Assembly (NCBI GenBank): GCA_020081605.1
Contig: JAHREC010000049.1
Location: 4,030,001 to 4,094,000, forward strand
Direction of reading: 5' to 3'
DNA: 64,000 bases
Source of the DNA: Albifimbria verrucaria
Lineage: Eukaryota > Ascomycota > Sordariomycetes > Hypocreales > Stachybotryaceae
In this document: positions 10,496-24,064 of the stretch, in pieces
Layout of the letters: each line of letters starts with the position of its first letter
How positions within the stretch are numbered: the stretch's first letter is position 1
The notes under the pieces: model-generated
Told to the model about the DNA's origin: nothing
What the model saw: the letters and a program-made list of their open reading frames with translations, nothing else
Database searches by the model: none
Position numbers and translations under genes: made by a program

Positions 10496-13400
10496 ATGTC
10501 GGCCTTCCAGTACCTCATGAATGGCCCCAGTTCGCCAGATAGTTTTCTTATTAACGCTCCAGAGTACTCTTACTCCAGCCGGTTACAACCTTTGGACAAA
10601 TGGGGTTCTGAAGCGCGTCTTCCCCTTGTCACGGCTATCTTGTCCGTTGTCGTATTCCTTCTTTATATCCTCCGAATCTGGATCTATGCAGCACTCCCAC
10701 AATGGCTCAAGCCATTCGCTGCCGAAGACGCCCCAGAGGCCGCTAAGCGCAAGTGGTCTATTTGGACCCTGTGCTTATCCTCGGCCTGCCTCTCAGGTCT
10801 CGCTCTGACGATAGCTCCATTGCTCTTGTATTCAATGCATCCTATCCGGATACTTGACGTCGTTCCATGGGCCGTCGCTGCGCTTATCACTGCGTTTGGT
10901 CGGCCTACGAAGGCTCCAATGTTCTTGCTCCTACAGTACGGTATAATGCTCTTGTCTAGCATCAGCATGTACACGACACATTTCCTCACGGCAGATCCGT
11001 TCGTTGTGTGTCGAGCCCTCATGGTTCTCCTGGCCATCCTCGTCATCGGAAACATGCCTCTCCGTGACCCGTCGTGGGACCCAACGCAGATCGCAAACTC
11101 CAACCAGAAGCCGTCCTACTACCTTCGCAGTCCAGAAGATAACATCACGCTCTTCCAATTCTGGACCATGAGTTGGGTTTACCCACTGGCCAAGGTCTGC
11201 CAAGAAAGAGAGCTCACTGTGGAAGATGTATGGCAACTTCCTTTCGGGTTTCAGCACAGCCGCCTGTACCTCGCCTTTCGTGATTTGGAGGGTAGGCTCC
11301 TCCGCTGTCTCATTGAGGCCAATGGCCTTGACTTGTTCATTGCGACCGTTCTCAGCGTAGCAGAGAAAGTAGCCGAGGTTACGAATATTCGTCTCTCGAG
11401 TGAGCTGTACAGCGCTCTCGATAATGGCAAGCTCGAGGATGCGGTTTACTGGTGTCTAGTCATCCTATCAATCGACGTAGCACGCCAAATCTGCAAAACT
11501 GCAGGGTCTTGGTTCGCTCGCAAGTCTTATGAAAGATCTCGCGGCGAGACATTCATCGCCCTTTTGGTAAGCTGTTGACAAGAGCCGTACCTGGATCAGA
11601 TGCTACTGAAAAGGGTCCTGCAGAGGACGAGGACGACGAGGATGCCACAAAGACCAAAGCAAATTCCAGCGTATTGTTTCGAAGCTCTGCAAGCGGCGAA
11701 AGTGCAAGGTCCCTTCCAAGATACAGAACCAGCCAGCTTCAAATGCCAAAGTTGTCAATCTTGTCCGTGGCGACACGTACGAAATTTCCCAGCGCTTCTG
11801 GGAATTCTCCAAGCTGGTCTCTCGACCTATAAAGGTGGGATTCACCATATACTACCTTATCGACATCATGGGCTGGCCTTCCTGCGTTGGTTTCGGCTTG
11901 ATGATCCTCTTCTTCACCTGCAACTCTTTGCTCGTACGCGAGCTCATCAAGCTCGAGCGACAGCGGACCGCACATTCCGACAAGCGCGCCCAAGCTGTGT
12001 CGCATTTTGTAGAGGCTAGCCGGCCACTCAAACTCAATGGGTGGACCGATGCATGGAGCAAACGAATCATGAAGTTCCGTGCAATGGAGATGCTGAAGAG
12101 GCTTCAGATTGCGCATGTATCAGCTGCAATCGCCACAGTCAATGTGACGGGTGGAGCGGCATATCCTCTGGCTAGCATTGTTCTGTACACACTGATTCTC
12201 GGACGGGGTCTTCCTAACGATGTCATCTGGCCATCGCTTCAACTGTTTGGTCATCTGGAGGCCAGTTTGAAGGAAGCTTTCGATCTCATCTCTTCAACAT
12301 GGAAGGCAGTCATTCCAGTAGAGCGAGTCCACAGCTTTATGGCCGAGCCCGATCGAGATGAAATCGCCGGTGATCCTGAAGACAATAAGAACATTGCTTT
12401 CCACGATGCCTCTTTTGCCTGGCAATCAACGGGCAAAATTGTGCTGCGCAACCTGGACCTCGAGTTTCCCACAGGTCTCACCCTGATACGAGGCAAGGTT
12501 GGCTCCGGAAAATCGAGCCTTTTGTTGGCAGCCCTTAATGAGATGGAGCTATACGGTGGCCGTCTAAGCAAGCCCGTTGAACCAATCGCTTATGCTCAAC
12601 AACTGCCCTGGCTCCAAAACAAAACAATCAGAGAGAACATTCTCTTCAACCAGTCTTTCAATCCCGAACGTTATCGCCAAGTCCTTCATGCCTGTGCATT
12701 GAACCCTGATCTTGCCGTTTTCCCCGGCGGTGATCTAACAAAATTGGAAGAGGGTGGTGTTGGTTTATCAGGTGGGCAGAAGGCCCGAGTTGCGTTGGCC
12801 AGGGCTATCTACAGCCCATGTCGGATCCTTCTGTTGGATGATCCGCTAGCAGCACTGGACCACGATACTGCTACCACGATAGTGCGTCGTTTCTTTGGTG
12901 GCCCTCTTGCAAAGACTCGTACGATTGTCATGGTGACGCATCGGGATGATCTGGTGCTTTCACTCGCACAGCAGGTGGTCGAAATTGACAATGGCCGAGC
13001 CACTGTCTTATCTCCCGAGCAAGTTCAAAACGAATTGAATCACCCATACCACACCTCTTCAACTAGTCATCATCATGACGAGATGGAGGCTGCGCATACG
13101 GAGCACGAAGAACATCTACCCCTTCCTGAGGAACCAGAAGAGGCAGCTGAGACAGGCGGAGTATCACTGACTGTCTACACAAAGTATATGAAAGCTGGTG
13201 GTTGGCATCTCTGGTCGTTCTTGGCAATTGCATACTGCACGTCCCGCTTCTGCGACATCTCTCGCGCTCGTCTGCTCGAAGCATGGGGCAATGAGAGCGC
13301 AGCAGAGTCGAATACCGGATACTGGGGCTCCACACCCCGGGCGCCACCCAAGACCATGGCTGTATGTGCTTTCCGGCCTGTCTGGTGCACAGATCATAAC

Positions 13401-14852
13401 ATATACCATCGCGCAGCTCTTGCTCGCCCGTATTAGTGTCAATGCTGCACAAGGTCTCTTCAAAGCGGCTGTGGATAAAGTGAGCAAGGCGACGTTTCGA
13501 TACCATGACACCACGCCAACTGGTCAACTCAAGAACCGACTCATTGCCGACATGGGCATGGTGGATGGCGGAATATTATCTCCTCTCGAGTCATTCATCT
13601 ACAGCTTGATCGCCCTAGTACTAAGCCTGTTGGCCATTATGACGCACCAACCAGCACTGCTTGTGATTCTCGTCGCTGTCTCAATGCTTTTTGTGTATTT
13701 CTTCCGCATTTACGTGCCTATATCTCGCAGCCTCCGGCGAATGGAAATGCGATACCTCACTCCGATTATTGCTAACATCGGAGTCCTCCAAGATGGCCTT
13801 GTGACTGTCCGAGCTTTCAGGGTGGAGAAGCATTTCCAAGACCGACATCTTCAAGCGGTTGACGACTTTCAGAAACAGGATCACTTCTTTTGGAGTGTGA
13901 ATTTCTGGCTCGATTTCAGACTGAGCTTGTCTTCTGCATTTATGCGTGCGGCGTTGATCCTTTACATGGTGTGGTTCGGCACACCAGCGAGTGCGGTCGG
14001 CTTCGTGTTGACCCAGACGACTATTGCAATGTCAGCAGTGCAGCAGCTGTGCGAGATGTTTGCCCAACTTCAACTGGATGCCGTGTCCTTGGAGAGAGTG
14101 AATATGTTGAACAAGATCCCTGAAGAGCCTAATGGCGACCAGGAGCCACCCGACGACTGGCCCAGACCGTGCGATGATGTGAAGTTCGAGTCCATGTCCT
14201 TCAAGTATTCCGACGAGCTGCCCACAGTTCTTGACAAGGTATCGTTCGAGATTCCTGGGGTTCTACGTGTGCAGTCCTGGGCCGCACAGGCTCTGGCAAA
14301 TCGACCATTGCAAATGCCCTGCTCGCAACACAGACACCATGTGACGGCACTGTTAGCATCGGTGGCATGGATCTGTCAAAGGTGAACAGGCAGGCGCTTC
14401 GAAATCGCGTTACCTTTATTCAACAAGATCCAACCCTATTTCCCGGTACGCTGCGTGACAACATCGACCCTGAGGGCAAATTCGCAGACGCGGCGTGCGA
14501 GAACGCCATACATCGTGTGCTGGGCCCCGGGTGGGGTCTCGATACGCAAATCGACGCGGCAGGCAAGAACCTCAGCCAGGGACAGCGTCAGCTTGTTGGT
14601 ATCGGACGTGCTGTGCTACGTCGGAGCGGCTTGGTCATCTTGGACGAGGCGACGGCGTCGATTGACAGGGAGACTGCGGCGATGGTGCAGCGGGTTTTGA
14701 GAGAGGAGTTGACTCAGAGCACTGTTATTACGATAGCTCATCGATTAGAAGCAGTGGAAGACGCAAACTGGTGCTTGCGACTGGACCATGGGCGAGTGGT
14801 AGAATGTGGTCCAGCAAAAGGACTTGGTTCGCAGGCAACGAATGACGACTGA
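10496..14852 (+). CDS. Full-length ABCC (MRP-type) ABC transporter; about four frame breaks
   Basis: Intronless gene of about 1,450 residues. It has an N-terminal helix set (LVTAILSVVVFLLYILRIWIY and following), TMD1, NBD1, TMD2 and NBD2. NBD1 shows Walker A GKVGSGKSS, signature LSGGQKARVALARA and Walker B RILLLDDPLAALD. NBD2 shows Walker A GRTGSGKS once the frame is restored, signature LSQGQRQLVGIGRA and Walker B LVILDEATASID. The spacing and asymmetric NBDs are those of vacuolar or plasma-membrane MRP and bile-acid-type fungal exporters of amphipathic or conjugated compounds. The start is the first ATG in frame; the frame is open upstream only from a TTG at 10430. Breaks lie near 11563-11566 (T run), 11650-11660 (A run), 13310-13350 (net +1) and 14258-14261 (G run, inside NBD2 before Walker A). 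A product exporter of the local cluster is a reasonable inference. Confidence 0.88.
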
Positions 14853-16531
14853 TGATAGGGGGACGCAAGCAGTGATCATTTGGGTAACGGGAATGACGTC
14901 GAACTGAGCATGAATTATGATTGGATAACACGTAGAGAAGTGATAGAATGACCATAGACTACGTATTCCATGGCAGGGGCTGTGTCGAGGACCATGTGAT
15001 GCCGTGATGTGGCTTCCAGGCAGGTCATTTGTCGCGACGTGTATGGCCAGATTGCCTCGTACAACCTGAGCCTCGTTACACCGCAGATTCTTTCTGCCAA
15101 GTTGCTATTCACTGCCATTTTCTGGTACAAACGCCAATGAGCTAGCTGTGCTGAGAGTCTTACACTCTGTGCAAGGCCCGCAAGCACTCACAAAGCAATG
15201 TATTCGCAAGCATCAGCTAGAGCTTTCAAAGTCATTTAATCACTTGCTATACCAGTATACTGAAGTCAATGCTCCTTGATACATGTGCCGTCGAGTCGAA
15301 GAGTATAAGAAGGGGCATGTCGCCCACTCAACCCTTAGCCGTTGCCCGTGACCATTGTTTTCCATGTCTAAGCCCGGCATTACTTTTAGACGAGATGGCG
15401 CTTCACTTAGATCTTATAGACTCTCCTCTGATGATTCACTGCCATCTGCTGTTTCCTATTAAAAGCGAAGTTGTCCCACGACCGACCAGCCAGACATTCA
15501 GACCTTGCTTTGACGGAATTGACATAATGTCACCTCACAACTTTCTTCCATCGCGAATTATCTGGGAGCTTCATCCTCCAGCAGCTTTCAACTGGTTATA
15601 CAAGTGGACAGATTATTATTGTAGCTCTTTCTCGGACATTCTTATTCCCACGATTACCTGAGCAACTCCTAGTGAGTCTTGACATCTCCTGTTAAGACAA
15701 GGTGAGAACATTGCTCTAACACGGCGTCCAGTATTCTGGTTCGTGACCTCTTTTGGTAAACATAAGCCCAAAACAGTTACGGACTGTTCATGTGAGTTGT
15801 CCTTTTGTTCTTCTTTAAACCTGCTGTCCTGGTGGATCATTTGTTGAACAACTCGATTGCTCTTTGATGTTTGCGATTGCGTCCATGGTATAAGCTCGAC
15901 TCCGACAATTTTGCAATCCAAAATCTCGTATAAATTGGACAAAACCAATCAATTTACTATTTCAAAAACCTCCGTTTTATCAAGAGTGTTGTAAACTAAC
16001 GTATTGTGGCTTACAGACAGCCCAAAATCGAAATTAATATCCATGTGTCAGCCAATTCGTTACACATATCCATACTGCAACCACCTTGTTGCACCAGGTG
16101 GCGCCTGGATACTAGAGAAATGCAACAAGGCACATCGAACAGGGCGCGAATGTTGGATACCGCAATCGTTTCCTTCGGGTGAGGTCCAGAATCGAAAATG
16201 GGCTGGCAACGAGGATTTAGAGTCATGCCCGTCCTGCACCAGATCATTGAAAGGAGTGGCTCACGAATAATAGCACCATGGAAAGCACCCGGTTGACGTA
16301 TGTTTCACATCTGGTGTTTATACAAGGTCGAACATAACATGATAAATCACAAAGGAAAGGGTTGCTTAGATTTATGGGAATTCATTTACTTGGTGAGAAA
16401 TACGAATCTACAGAAACTCCTTCTATAGGTATCTTTGGAATATCTAGCAAATAAATATCAAGACATAAACATCGTTTAGTCGTTCAAAGTCACTTGCTGC
16501 AGGGTATTTAAGTATTCAAAGAAGCCAGTAC
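14853..16531. other. Convergent spacer, no gene recognised
   Basis: The 1.7 kb between the ABC transporter and permease 3' ends holds only short frames without domains. Base composition becomes AT-rich towards 16,300-16,500. No repeat or RNA gene was recognised. Confidence 0.55.
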
Positions 16532-18484
16532 TTAACCGAACAATTTGTCGAGGACTCTTTCGAACCAATTGCTGTGAACACTTATTAGTCATTGCAAAAC
16601 GTAAGGTAACAATAATCAACTTACGTAGCCTTGGTAGGAATGAATTCTCGCTCGTATTCTTCGATTTCTGCCACGTCCTTTTGTAGGTCAACCTCTTCTG
16701 GCTTGTAGATTTTAGTCTTGTGAATGAGCTTCCACACCACGTATAGCACTGGGAAAACGCCAATCATCGTGTAACTGAGTGCTGTCAGCTTCCGTCTTCT
16801 CGGGCGGTTTCTGAGTCAAGGCCAGATTACTTACGAGAACAAGAAATCGGGAATCGTCCAAAATCCCTCAAGAGGCAAGAACACCGTGTAGCCTCCTACA
16901 AAAGCCATGACAAAAGTGCCGACCAGTCCGTACCACGCAAGGTATGGCTGGAACCAACCCTTGTATGGGAGACTATCTCGAGAAACTCCCTGGGCCTTGA
17001 GGGCGCGATAAAAGCAGAGATACGCCACGCACATTGTGGAGAAGTTCAAAAGCTGCGACGCGGTCACGAGCGAAACGAACCAGTCAAGCACAACGGCGGT
17101 ATCGTTGGACAGCTGCAGGAAGGATAATAGAGCAATAAGCAAAACCAATCCCACACAGTAGATAGGCACACCCTTCTTGGTGCATATAGTGAAGAATCGA
17201 GGCGCTTTGCCCTCAAGAGCCAAGCCATAAAGGGATCGAGAAGCACAATAAACATATGAGTTACCGGCAGAGAAGGCAGCAGTCAGCACCATTGCATTCA
17301 CAATGTGCGGCAGGACCCCAATATGGAGCCGGTTCATTGCGACAACATACGGCGAAGCAGCAGCTCCGGGCTCGTTCGAGCTGAACGCCTTCTTCAACTC
17401 CTCACTGTCGTGTGGCACAAGAATACCAACACATAGGGCACCGAGGATGAAAAAGGTGGTCAGGCGGTAGAAAACGGCATTGAAAGCTCGTGGCATGACC
17501 GTTCGAGGGCTCTCGCACTCTCCAGCGGCCATGGCGACGTAGTCAGGACCAGCAATGGTAAAGGAGGCCTGGATCAAGCACTGCAGGAAGCCCAGGAAGC
17601 GGCCTAACGTGCCTTCGTAGTAAAGCTCAGTGAATGCTCCCGGATTGTTCCAATACCGGAACCCGAAACGATCGCCGGTCGGGTTACCGCCGAGCATGAC
17701 GATAAATGTAAAGATGATGAGACCGACAATCAGAAGCACCTTTCCGAGGGCAGACCAAAACTCGGACTCGCCATACCATTGAACAGCAAGAACATTGAGG
17801 AGCGCGTAGAGAACAATGATAATGGCAATGATACCACCTGCTGGAACAACATCACTCCAAAAGTGGATAATGAGATTGCATGCCGTGATTTCGAACGGGA
17901 CAAGCGCAGCCTCGAATACGAAGAAATTCCAACCAGCGGCGAATCCAAAGGCTTCGTCAACGTAGCGACCTGCAAATCGAATGAATGGTGACGAAATAGG
18001 AAGATATGTACTAGAAATCATTGTCAGAACATGCTCACGAGAATGAATTGCTTAAATTCTTTGTGCTTACACCATCTCCGCAACAGAAACAGTCACTGCA
18101 AGGATGAAGGTACACCATATGGTGAAAGCCATCAACAAAGACGCAGGTCCGCCATTGAGAAGACCTTTGCCGATTTGGACCTGCACAGAGGGCGCGTAGT
18201 TAGCCCCAGCCTCCTACTCAATTGAGAGTACTGATATCATAGCACACTGAATAGTTCCAAAGCTCTGACAGACTCGCGGAGGCTTGCTGTTCACATACAT
18301 AGAGAGCAGTTCCGATAGTACCACCAATTCCAATCAGCTGAATGTGACGCGACTTAAGTTTTCGGTGGACATCTCGTTTCTGACCGCTCGAGATGGACTC
18401 GGGGCGGAATCCTGCAGTTGGAGCGGCCTTTTCTTGGTCGGAGCCATAGACCGGAGGGGAGTAGTCGACACCGGTGGCACCCAT
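16532..18484 (-). CDS. Amino acid permease, APC superfamily (fungal YAT type)
   Basis: Five exons join without any frame repair: 18484-18299, 18180-18071, 18010-16835, 16774-16625 and 16571-16532, giving 553 residues. A soluble N-terminus ends in KLKSRHIQLIGIGGTIGTAL, the family signature leading into helix 1. About 12 membrane segments follow, with SVAEMVTYLPISSPF at helix 3 and the conserved GNREM-free loop regions typical of plasma-membrane amino acid permeases. The C-terminal tail has KIYKPEEVDL and ends NWFERVLDKLFG. It imports amino acids by proton symport. The specificity is not readable; dicarboxylic, proline and general permeases are all possible. The ATG at 18484 sits in an ACAATGG context. 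It is convergent with the ABC transporter, and in this setting it might supply arginine or the amidino acceptor. Confidence 0.9.
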
Positions 18485-21295
18485 TGTATCGGTCGCGCAA
18501 ATTCGATGCTGAGGTAGCTCAAGTCGAGTTAACTTAGTGAGGTTCAAAAGCCCGGTTGAGTTGCGCAATGTTGCAATCACTACAACACCAAGCGGTGGCG
18601 TAGCGATGTCTCAATTGCAAGCTGCGCAGCAAGCAGAACTGCTGGAGGTTTAATTGAACTCGCCAGTACTCAGTAAACTATTGTCTACCCAGATGCGCAA
18701 GAGCCGTCGCAAATAATTGTCAATTTTGCTATCGGTCCATGTGGTGTTAGTCGTGTCCTGGATCTGTATCAAGAATACTGTCGATACCGCTTGGCCAAGG
18801 AGGACGAGGCGGCACAAAAGCAGAGATGCAGGAAACAACACAGAAGAGGGAGCCAGCGGGAGCCAAGAAACTCTGGGCAAAAACTCTGGGCAGATTCGCG
18901 ACAGGCCTTGGGTTAAAAGGATCGCCCGCCACAGACACAGAGACGCACAAGATCGAGACCAGCGCCGTCCAGCATTTTGCCCGGCAAGGGAACATATGGT
19001 CCTGGCCCCAATCTGTGCAACATGGGACCCATCTGCCAGGGTCCCCTCCCCATCTCGCAGTTCCAATGAGCAGCCACGGCTCGTCGGAGGATCCCAGCAG
19101 ACGAAGCGACCAACCCTGGCGGGCAGTTTTCGGACAAACAGAAGAGGATCTCCAACTGCATGCAATGCGCCGTATCAAGCTAGACCCAATCTTTGGGCTT
19201 GGCCCTTTTCCTTGACAGGTCCAACTAGCTAGATGATCGCGCCTGGGCCCCGTTCGCCCGAGGCAAAGGAATGCGGGATAAACCTTCGGCCTCGGTAGCG
19301 ATGGGCCGGAAAGGGTGCCATCTCGCCCTGGCATATCTTGGAGGGTAACATAAACAAACAAGGCAGGGCAGGTTTGAGTTGGACGTAGCACGAGACCAGC
19401 GAGCCAACGGCACAAACATGGCTGCCTGCCACTCATCCCTGCCCCATCCCATGTGCGACAGCCACCAAGCTTGATTCCCAATTGGCGGTGACCATGCAGG
19501 GCTTAATCCTCCATAGTGCCCTCAGTGGCTGGCTAGCTCAAGCAGAGCCAGGGGTTGCGTAGTATGCAAGAAGCGCCCCACGGCCAGCGACGAGGGTCGC
19601 ATGTTGCGGCATGCATGTGAATATTTACCCACTCTGGCTTTATTCTCTCCTTGCGACAATCTATCGGTCTAGAAGATGTCGTGATGCAGAGCTGGACATT
19701 CGCAAGGCATCCCTAGCTTCCCTGGATTGGCTGAGAGTCGGCTCGTCTACAGGAGAGGCTTGACTGAAGGAATGGTGGCATACTGTTCAGCAGGGTTCGA
19801 TGCAACGTGGGAAGTGCATGCTCGAATTCAAACCCTCCACCTCCACAGCTCTGGTTCCCGGGCTCTTACTCCACAGCCTGTATGTGGGACATGTCTTTTG
19901 AGTCTGTGGTTCTACCATCGAAGCGTGGCTGCGTCTCTTTTGTTCTGGGGAAATCTTACAGTAGCAGCTCCACTCCATGATCTTGGGCCATTGGAACCAT
20001 TGAACCATTTTAGTGAGTTGTACCACTAACTGAATCGAATAGCAAAGAATACAGAAGCACTTTCGCCCGTATCTATTTGACTCTTTCGCTTTTTGTGAGT
20101 CCTTCGAATGTGTTGCGCCAACACCTTGCTCTTGAGCCAGGCGGTGTCAACAAACGTCTCCAGCCACACACATACAGATTAAGGCACCTTCAAAAGCAAA
20201 CATGTAGATAAATATTGTTATCCAATATATCGTTATTTAGTGAGAAACACTCCTGGATTAGTAGAAATACATCAATTGATGTTGCAATGAGATTGCGACC
20301 CAAATATCTCATACCTATCACTTTGCGTCTCATGTAGATCACACAATCTTGCGAACAAATCAACATGCACCACAATCTCTCTCGCCCACTCAGTACACGT
20401 CTTCTACATCATACAGTCGTCATTCGATTAGTTCATTCAGCTCTTCGTTTCCGGCTACAGGCAGATGCTGGTAAGAACCCTTGGACTGCACCACGGCTGT
20501 AGAATCACAACTAGTCTCAGCTGACAGCATACGTAACACCTCCTTTAATTATATGTCACCAACAGCAGCAACCGGGACCAGGTCGACCCCATACTCCTCT
20601 CAACTTCCAATCAATATCCCACGGTGCTAACGGTCAGTCACAGCAAGGATCAAGCCATCCCATGCTCATACAACACTACCTTGACCCTGCAAAGGCACGC
20701 CCCGTTGTAGTGAGCTTGAGAAGATAATGGATAAGCAGCATCTAATGTCAACTACCCTGGACTAGCCTGATCTACCTACAGAAGATGTAAGAACTGCACG
20801 GAGCACTCTGCGTTGTCCTGAAGAGGGGAAGATTCATAACATTTTACGACTGGGCTTCCAGCCTCTGCATCTAAAGAATCTCAAATGGTTCGATGATCCA
20901 AAGTCTTGCCTTTTACTTATTCTCATCTTTACACCGTCACTTCAGTGCTGCAAAACCACCAGCCACTTGGCTGCGATATGGTATCCTGTGTTATTCGTAA
21001 AATATAAATACATAAGCCTTTTATTTCTCCTCCCAAGTCTCTCTCTCTACGTATATACATAGTCTGTTTGTATAACAAGTTATATCCATGCCCTGTTAGT
21101 GGTGTAGTGATTATATTCGCTGTATTCGCACCACTATTTAGCGCAGCGTCGCTGTTGGGCTTTCTTGACTCCACATTTCGAGTGGAGAAGACATGGTGGT
21201 GGCTACAACGAGTCCAACCATCTTCCGCAATACGCACCTTTGCGACACTCCAGCCAGGCCCTTTCTCTATCTCTATAGGCATTCCTATACCAGCA
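18485..21295. other. Long divergent spacer with a GC-rich block, no gene recognised
   Basis: From about 18,760 to 19,560 the sequence is distinctly GC-rich and open on both strands (frames of 171 codons plus and 244 codons minus). Those translations are rich in Pro, Arg, Cys and Trp, lack domains, and look like composition effects. From 19,620 to 21,295 it turns AT-rich and should include the Zn2Cys6 promoter. No tRNA, repeat or transposon was recognised. Confidence 0.5.
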
Positions 21296-23567
21296 ATGTC
21301 CAACATACGAGCGTGTGACACTTGTTACAAAAGAAAGGTTTATATTGATCTTGTCTCATACGTCCATCATTGCGCTAGCGGAATGCAGTAATGACAAGCC
21401 TCAGATCCAATGTTCCATCAAGAGCCCCGGCCAGCCTTGCAGTTGGTGCGAGCATCAAGGTTCTGCTTGCACATTTACTAGAGGTACGCAGAAGAAAAAG
21501 AGGAACAGGTGAGCTTGATCCGCCTTTCTCTCACGAGAACTCGCCCCTGGCATAGGGTTGATGCTCATAGCGCGTACGTTTGTAGGGTCAAATTAAGCGA
21601 TGTAAAAGAGCTACAGGATCGAATTAAGGAGCTAGAGAGCGCACTGTCAAGGCCACTCGAACATCACCCGTTACCTCCTCTCGCGAGCCTACACTCGCAT
21701 ACTGGGTCAACGCCAGCTTCCGACCCAGTAGAGTCTCCTCTTCTACTGTCTTCGACTAGATCCCCGATGAGAACCGACATTCAAGGTGGCAAGATTCTTC
21801 ATTTGATCCTGCTAACACCAGACCTCTTGTAACCCAAGTCAATTTTGACCCAGATATCTTCCCCAGACACACTTGGGATGTAACTGGTATTACAATGGAA
21901 CGCCAATACTGTCAGTAGAAGGAGAGAGACTCATCTCGTCCAAAATAGGTGAGAATGTCAACCTGAAAACGTTCCGACTTTTGTCCTCCGGATCAAGCAC
22001 CCCGCCCTTTTTCAACCTGTCTCACGTTTCAAGCGATGATCTCTGCCACATAGCTACAAAACCTTTAGTTCAGCAGGTATTTGGCGCATATTTCAGGTCC
22101 AGCCTGCACCTAATCTTCCCTGTCCTTGATGAAATTTTATTCCAAGAGACAATTGAGACAGCATACAACGCATCTAAGGCAGCGGACTCATCGCGGTCTC
22201 ATTTGATAGCTAGGGCTTGTGTTTTAGTCGCACTATCCATGGCATGCCGCACTACTGAAGCTCGAGGGATGCTACTTGGTTTGGACGGCGACTTATGTGC
22301 AGTGAAAGCGCAGCGGCTCATCGGTCAGGTCTCAACGGACGTGAGCATAGTCAGTCTACAAACGACGCTGATGCTGGTAGGTTCAAATTAATACATTGCC
22401 AAGTCAATTCGCCAGGCACTGATAATTCTTAATTCTTCTAGCAAAGGTATTTAAATTCCATTGGAAAGCGAGAGAGCGCACTCACATTTCATGCCATCAC
22501 ATGCCGCATGGTCTACGGACTTGGCGGTCATTCATATCAGCGGCAACCAAAAGTGAGCACTTCGAACATCTCAAGCACGGAACGTCAGTCCTGTCACATC
22601 CGGAGGCTCTTTTGGCTAGTCTACATGTCAGATAAAGATATTTCACTGCGGTCAGGTCATCCTCCGCTTCTAAGCTCTGAATATTGCTACTTAGGCTCGC
22701 CCAAAGTATTCGAGAGTTGGGATGTTTCCACACTCCCTTCGAATGTGGAAGCTTCGGTTGGGATTGGGGTCACTCACACTCCAGAATACTTGCGTCTATA
22801 CCATTTCAAAGAGAGAACGTATCGTTTACTGTTCTCACCCCTGAATATTGAGATTGCCGATAGTCGCCTTCTCCTTCATGTTCGCCAACTCGATGACGAA
22901 CTCGAGAGGTGGAGAACCGCTGTTCCGTCTAGCATACGGCCCAAGCTTTCGATCTCTGAACATCAAGTTGTGCCTGGCTTTGAGATGGAAAAACACAGAG
23001 CATAAAGTACGCCCTGTTGCAGCTAGAATACCATTATATGATGACTACTATACATACTACGGCTAGACGGTGCAGACCAGAGAGTGGGAAGTCAGAGACA
23101 TGCCCGAAGATCTACACATGGTCCTTCATTCGAGTACCGATCTCGCGCTAGAAGCCAGCCGGTCAACGTTGTTATTTTTGAGAACTTCCATATCTGTGTT
23201 ACCAATGGAAGCCTTTGGTAAGTTCTTACCCACCATCAAGTCCACAAAGCTACCCTCAAATAGCTTTTGATTGACTGGGAAATAGCCATATTGTTTTCTA
23301 CCCTACGGTGGCTGCTTTATCACTTTTCACTAATATCCTTCTCCACCCCTCGCTCCACAAGCGCATACTGATATACAACTCCTGACCGAAGTTGTAAGCA
23401 TGATACAGAACATGCCAGTAGATGCATTAACGCATGGAGGCATAAAGCACATGCAGGAATTACTGGAATTCGTGTCGGAGCTAGTTCGCATTGGTTCTTG
23501 TGCTGTCTCCAAAGCGAAGCATTCTGGGCCATATACGTTGGCTTTGCCTGGCGCGGACTCTAGTTGA
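21296..23567 (+). CDS. Zn2Cys6 fungal transcription factor; several frame breaks
   Basis: Exon 1 (21296-21337) encodes MSNIRACDTCYKRK. After a 67-base intron, exon 2 (21405-21508) completes the binuclear cluster: CDTC-x6-C, then CSWC-x6-C. Exon 3 starts at 21586 with a leucine-rich coiled coil (VKELQDRIKELESAL), the usual dimerisation helix. Introns at 22377-22441 and 23218-23286 are supported. The middle holds the fungal-specific regulatory domain: VFGAYFRSSLHLIFPVLDE, a TCRMVYGLGGH segment, and RRLFWLVYMSDKDISLRSGHPP (an xWxxYxxDR-like helix). The C-terminal helices end near 23567. Frame changes occur near 21798, 21892, 22998, about 23060, 23287 and about 23365, more densely than in neighbours. 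All are compatible with single-base losses, but decay to a pseudogene is possible. It is the only regulator in the accessory block and the obvious candidate for local control. Confidence 0.8.
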
Positions 23568-24064
23568 GCCCTGAATGCTGATTCTTACGCGTTGCATAAA
23601 CCAATGACAGTTGAGGGACTTACTATTACACCTCGTACATGTTGTTAACGATGGCTGAACAGGTTGACAACCAAGAAAAGACAAGTTACGAAAATATGCT
23701 GTACAGTAGAAGGACAGAAATTCCTCATACACAGCGTAACTCTCTTAACCGATAATTAATAAAATATCTAAAAATGAACTACTTAAAAGAGAAAAGGGTT
23801 TACAATAACAAAATAATAAGTTTACAAAATTATAGATAATTTCCCAAATGTCTTTTCAATAAAGCCCTGCATTTTGATAAAAATCGTAAGGCAGATGAAC
23901 CCTTTTTCCTTGTATTATGTATATATTCCTCCAGGGGTTGCTGAAAATGATAACGGACTATATACTAGGATTATACACAAGCAATACGGATACCTGGCTG
24001 AGGATTCTCGGATTCGTTTGAGCTGACAACGCCCGTCGTTGGCGTGGCATTAGGGATTGGCTTC
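23568..24064. other. AT-rich convergent spacer
   Basis: It separates the 3' ends of the transcription factor and the SLC40 gene. About 23,740-23,900 is strongly AT-rich with A-tracts (AAAATATCTAAAAATG) and likely holds polyadenylation signals for both genes. Nothing else was recognised. Confidence 0.5.

Noticed and set aside
18747..19481. 244-codon minus-strand frame
   Set aside because: Lies in a GC-rich block that is open on both strands; composition is Cys/Pro/Trp-rich and no family pattern is visible.
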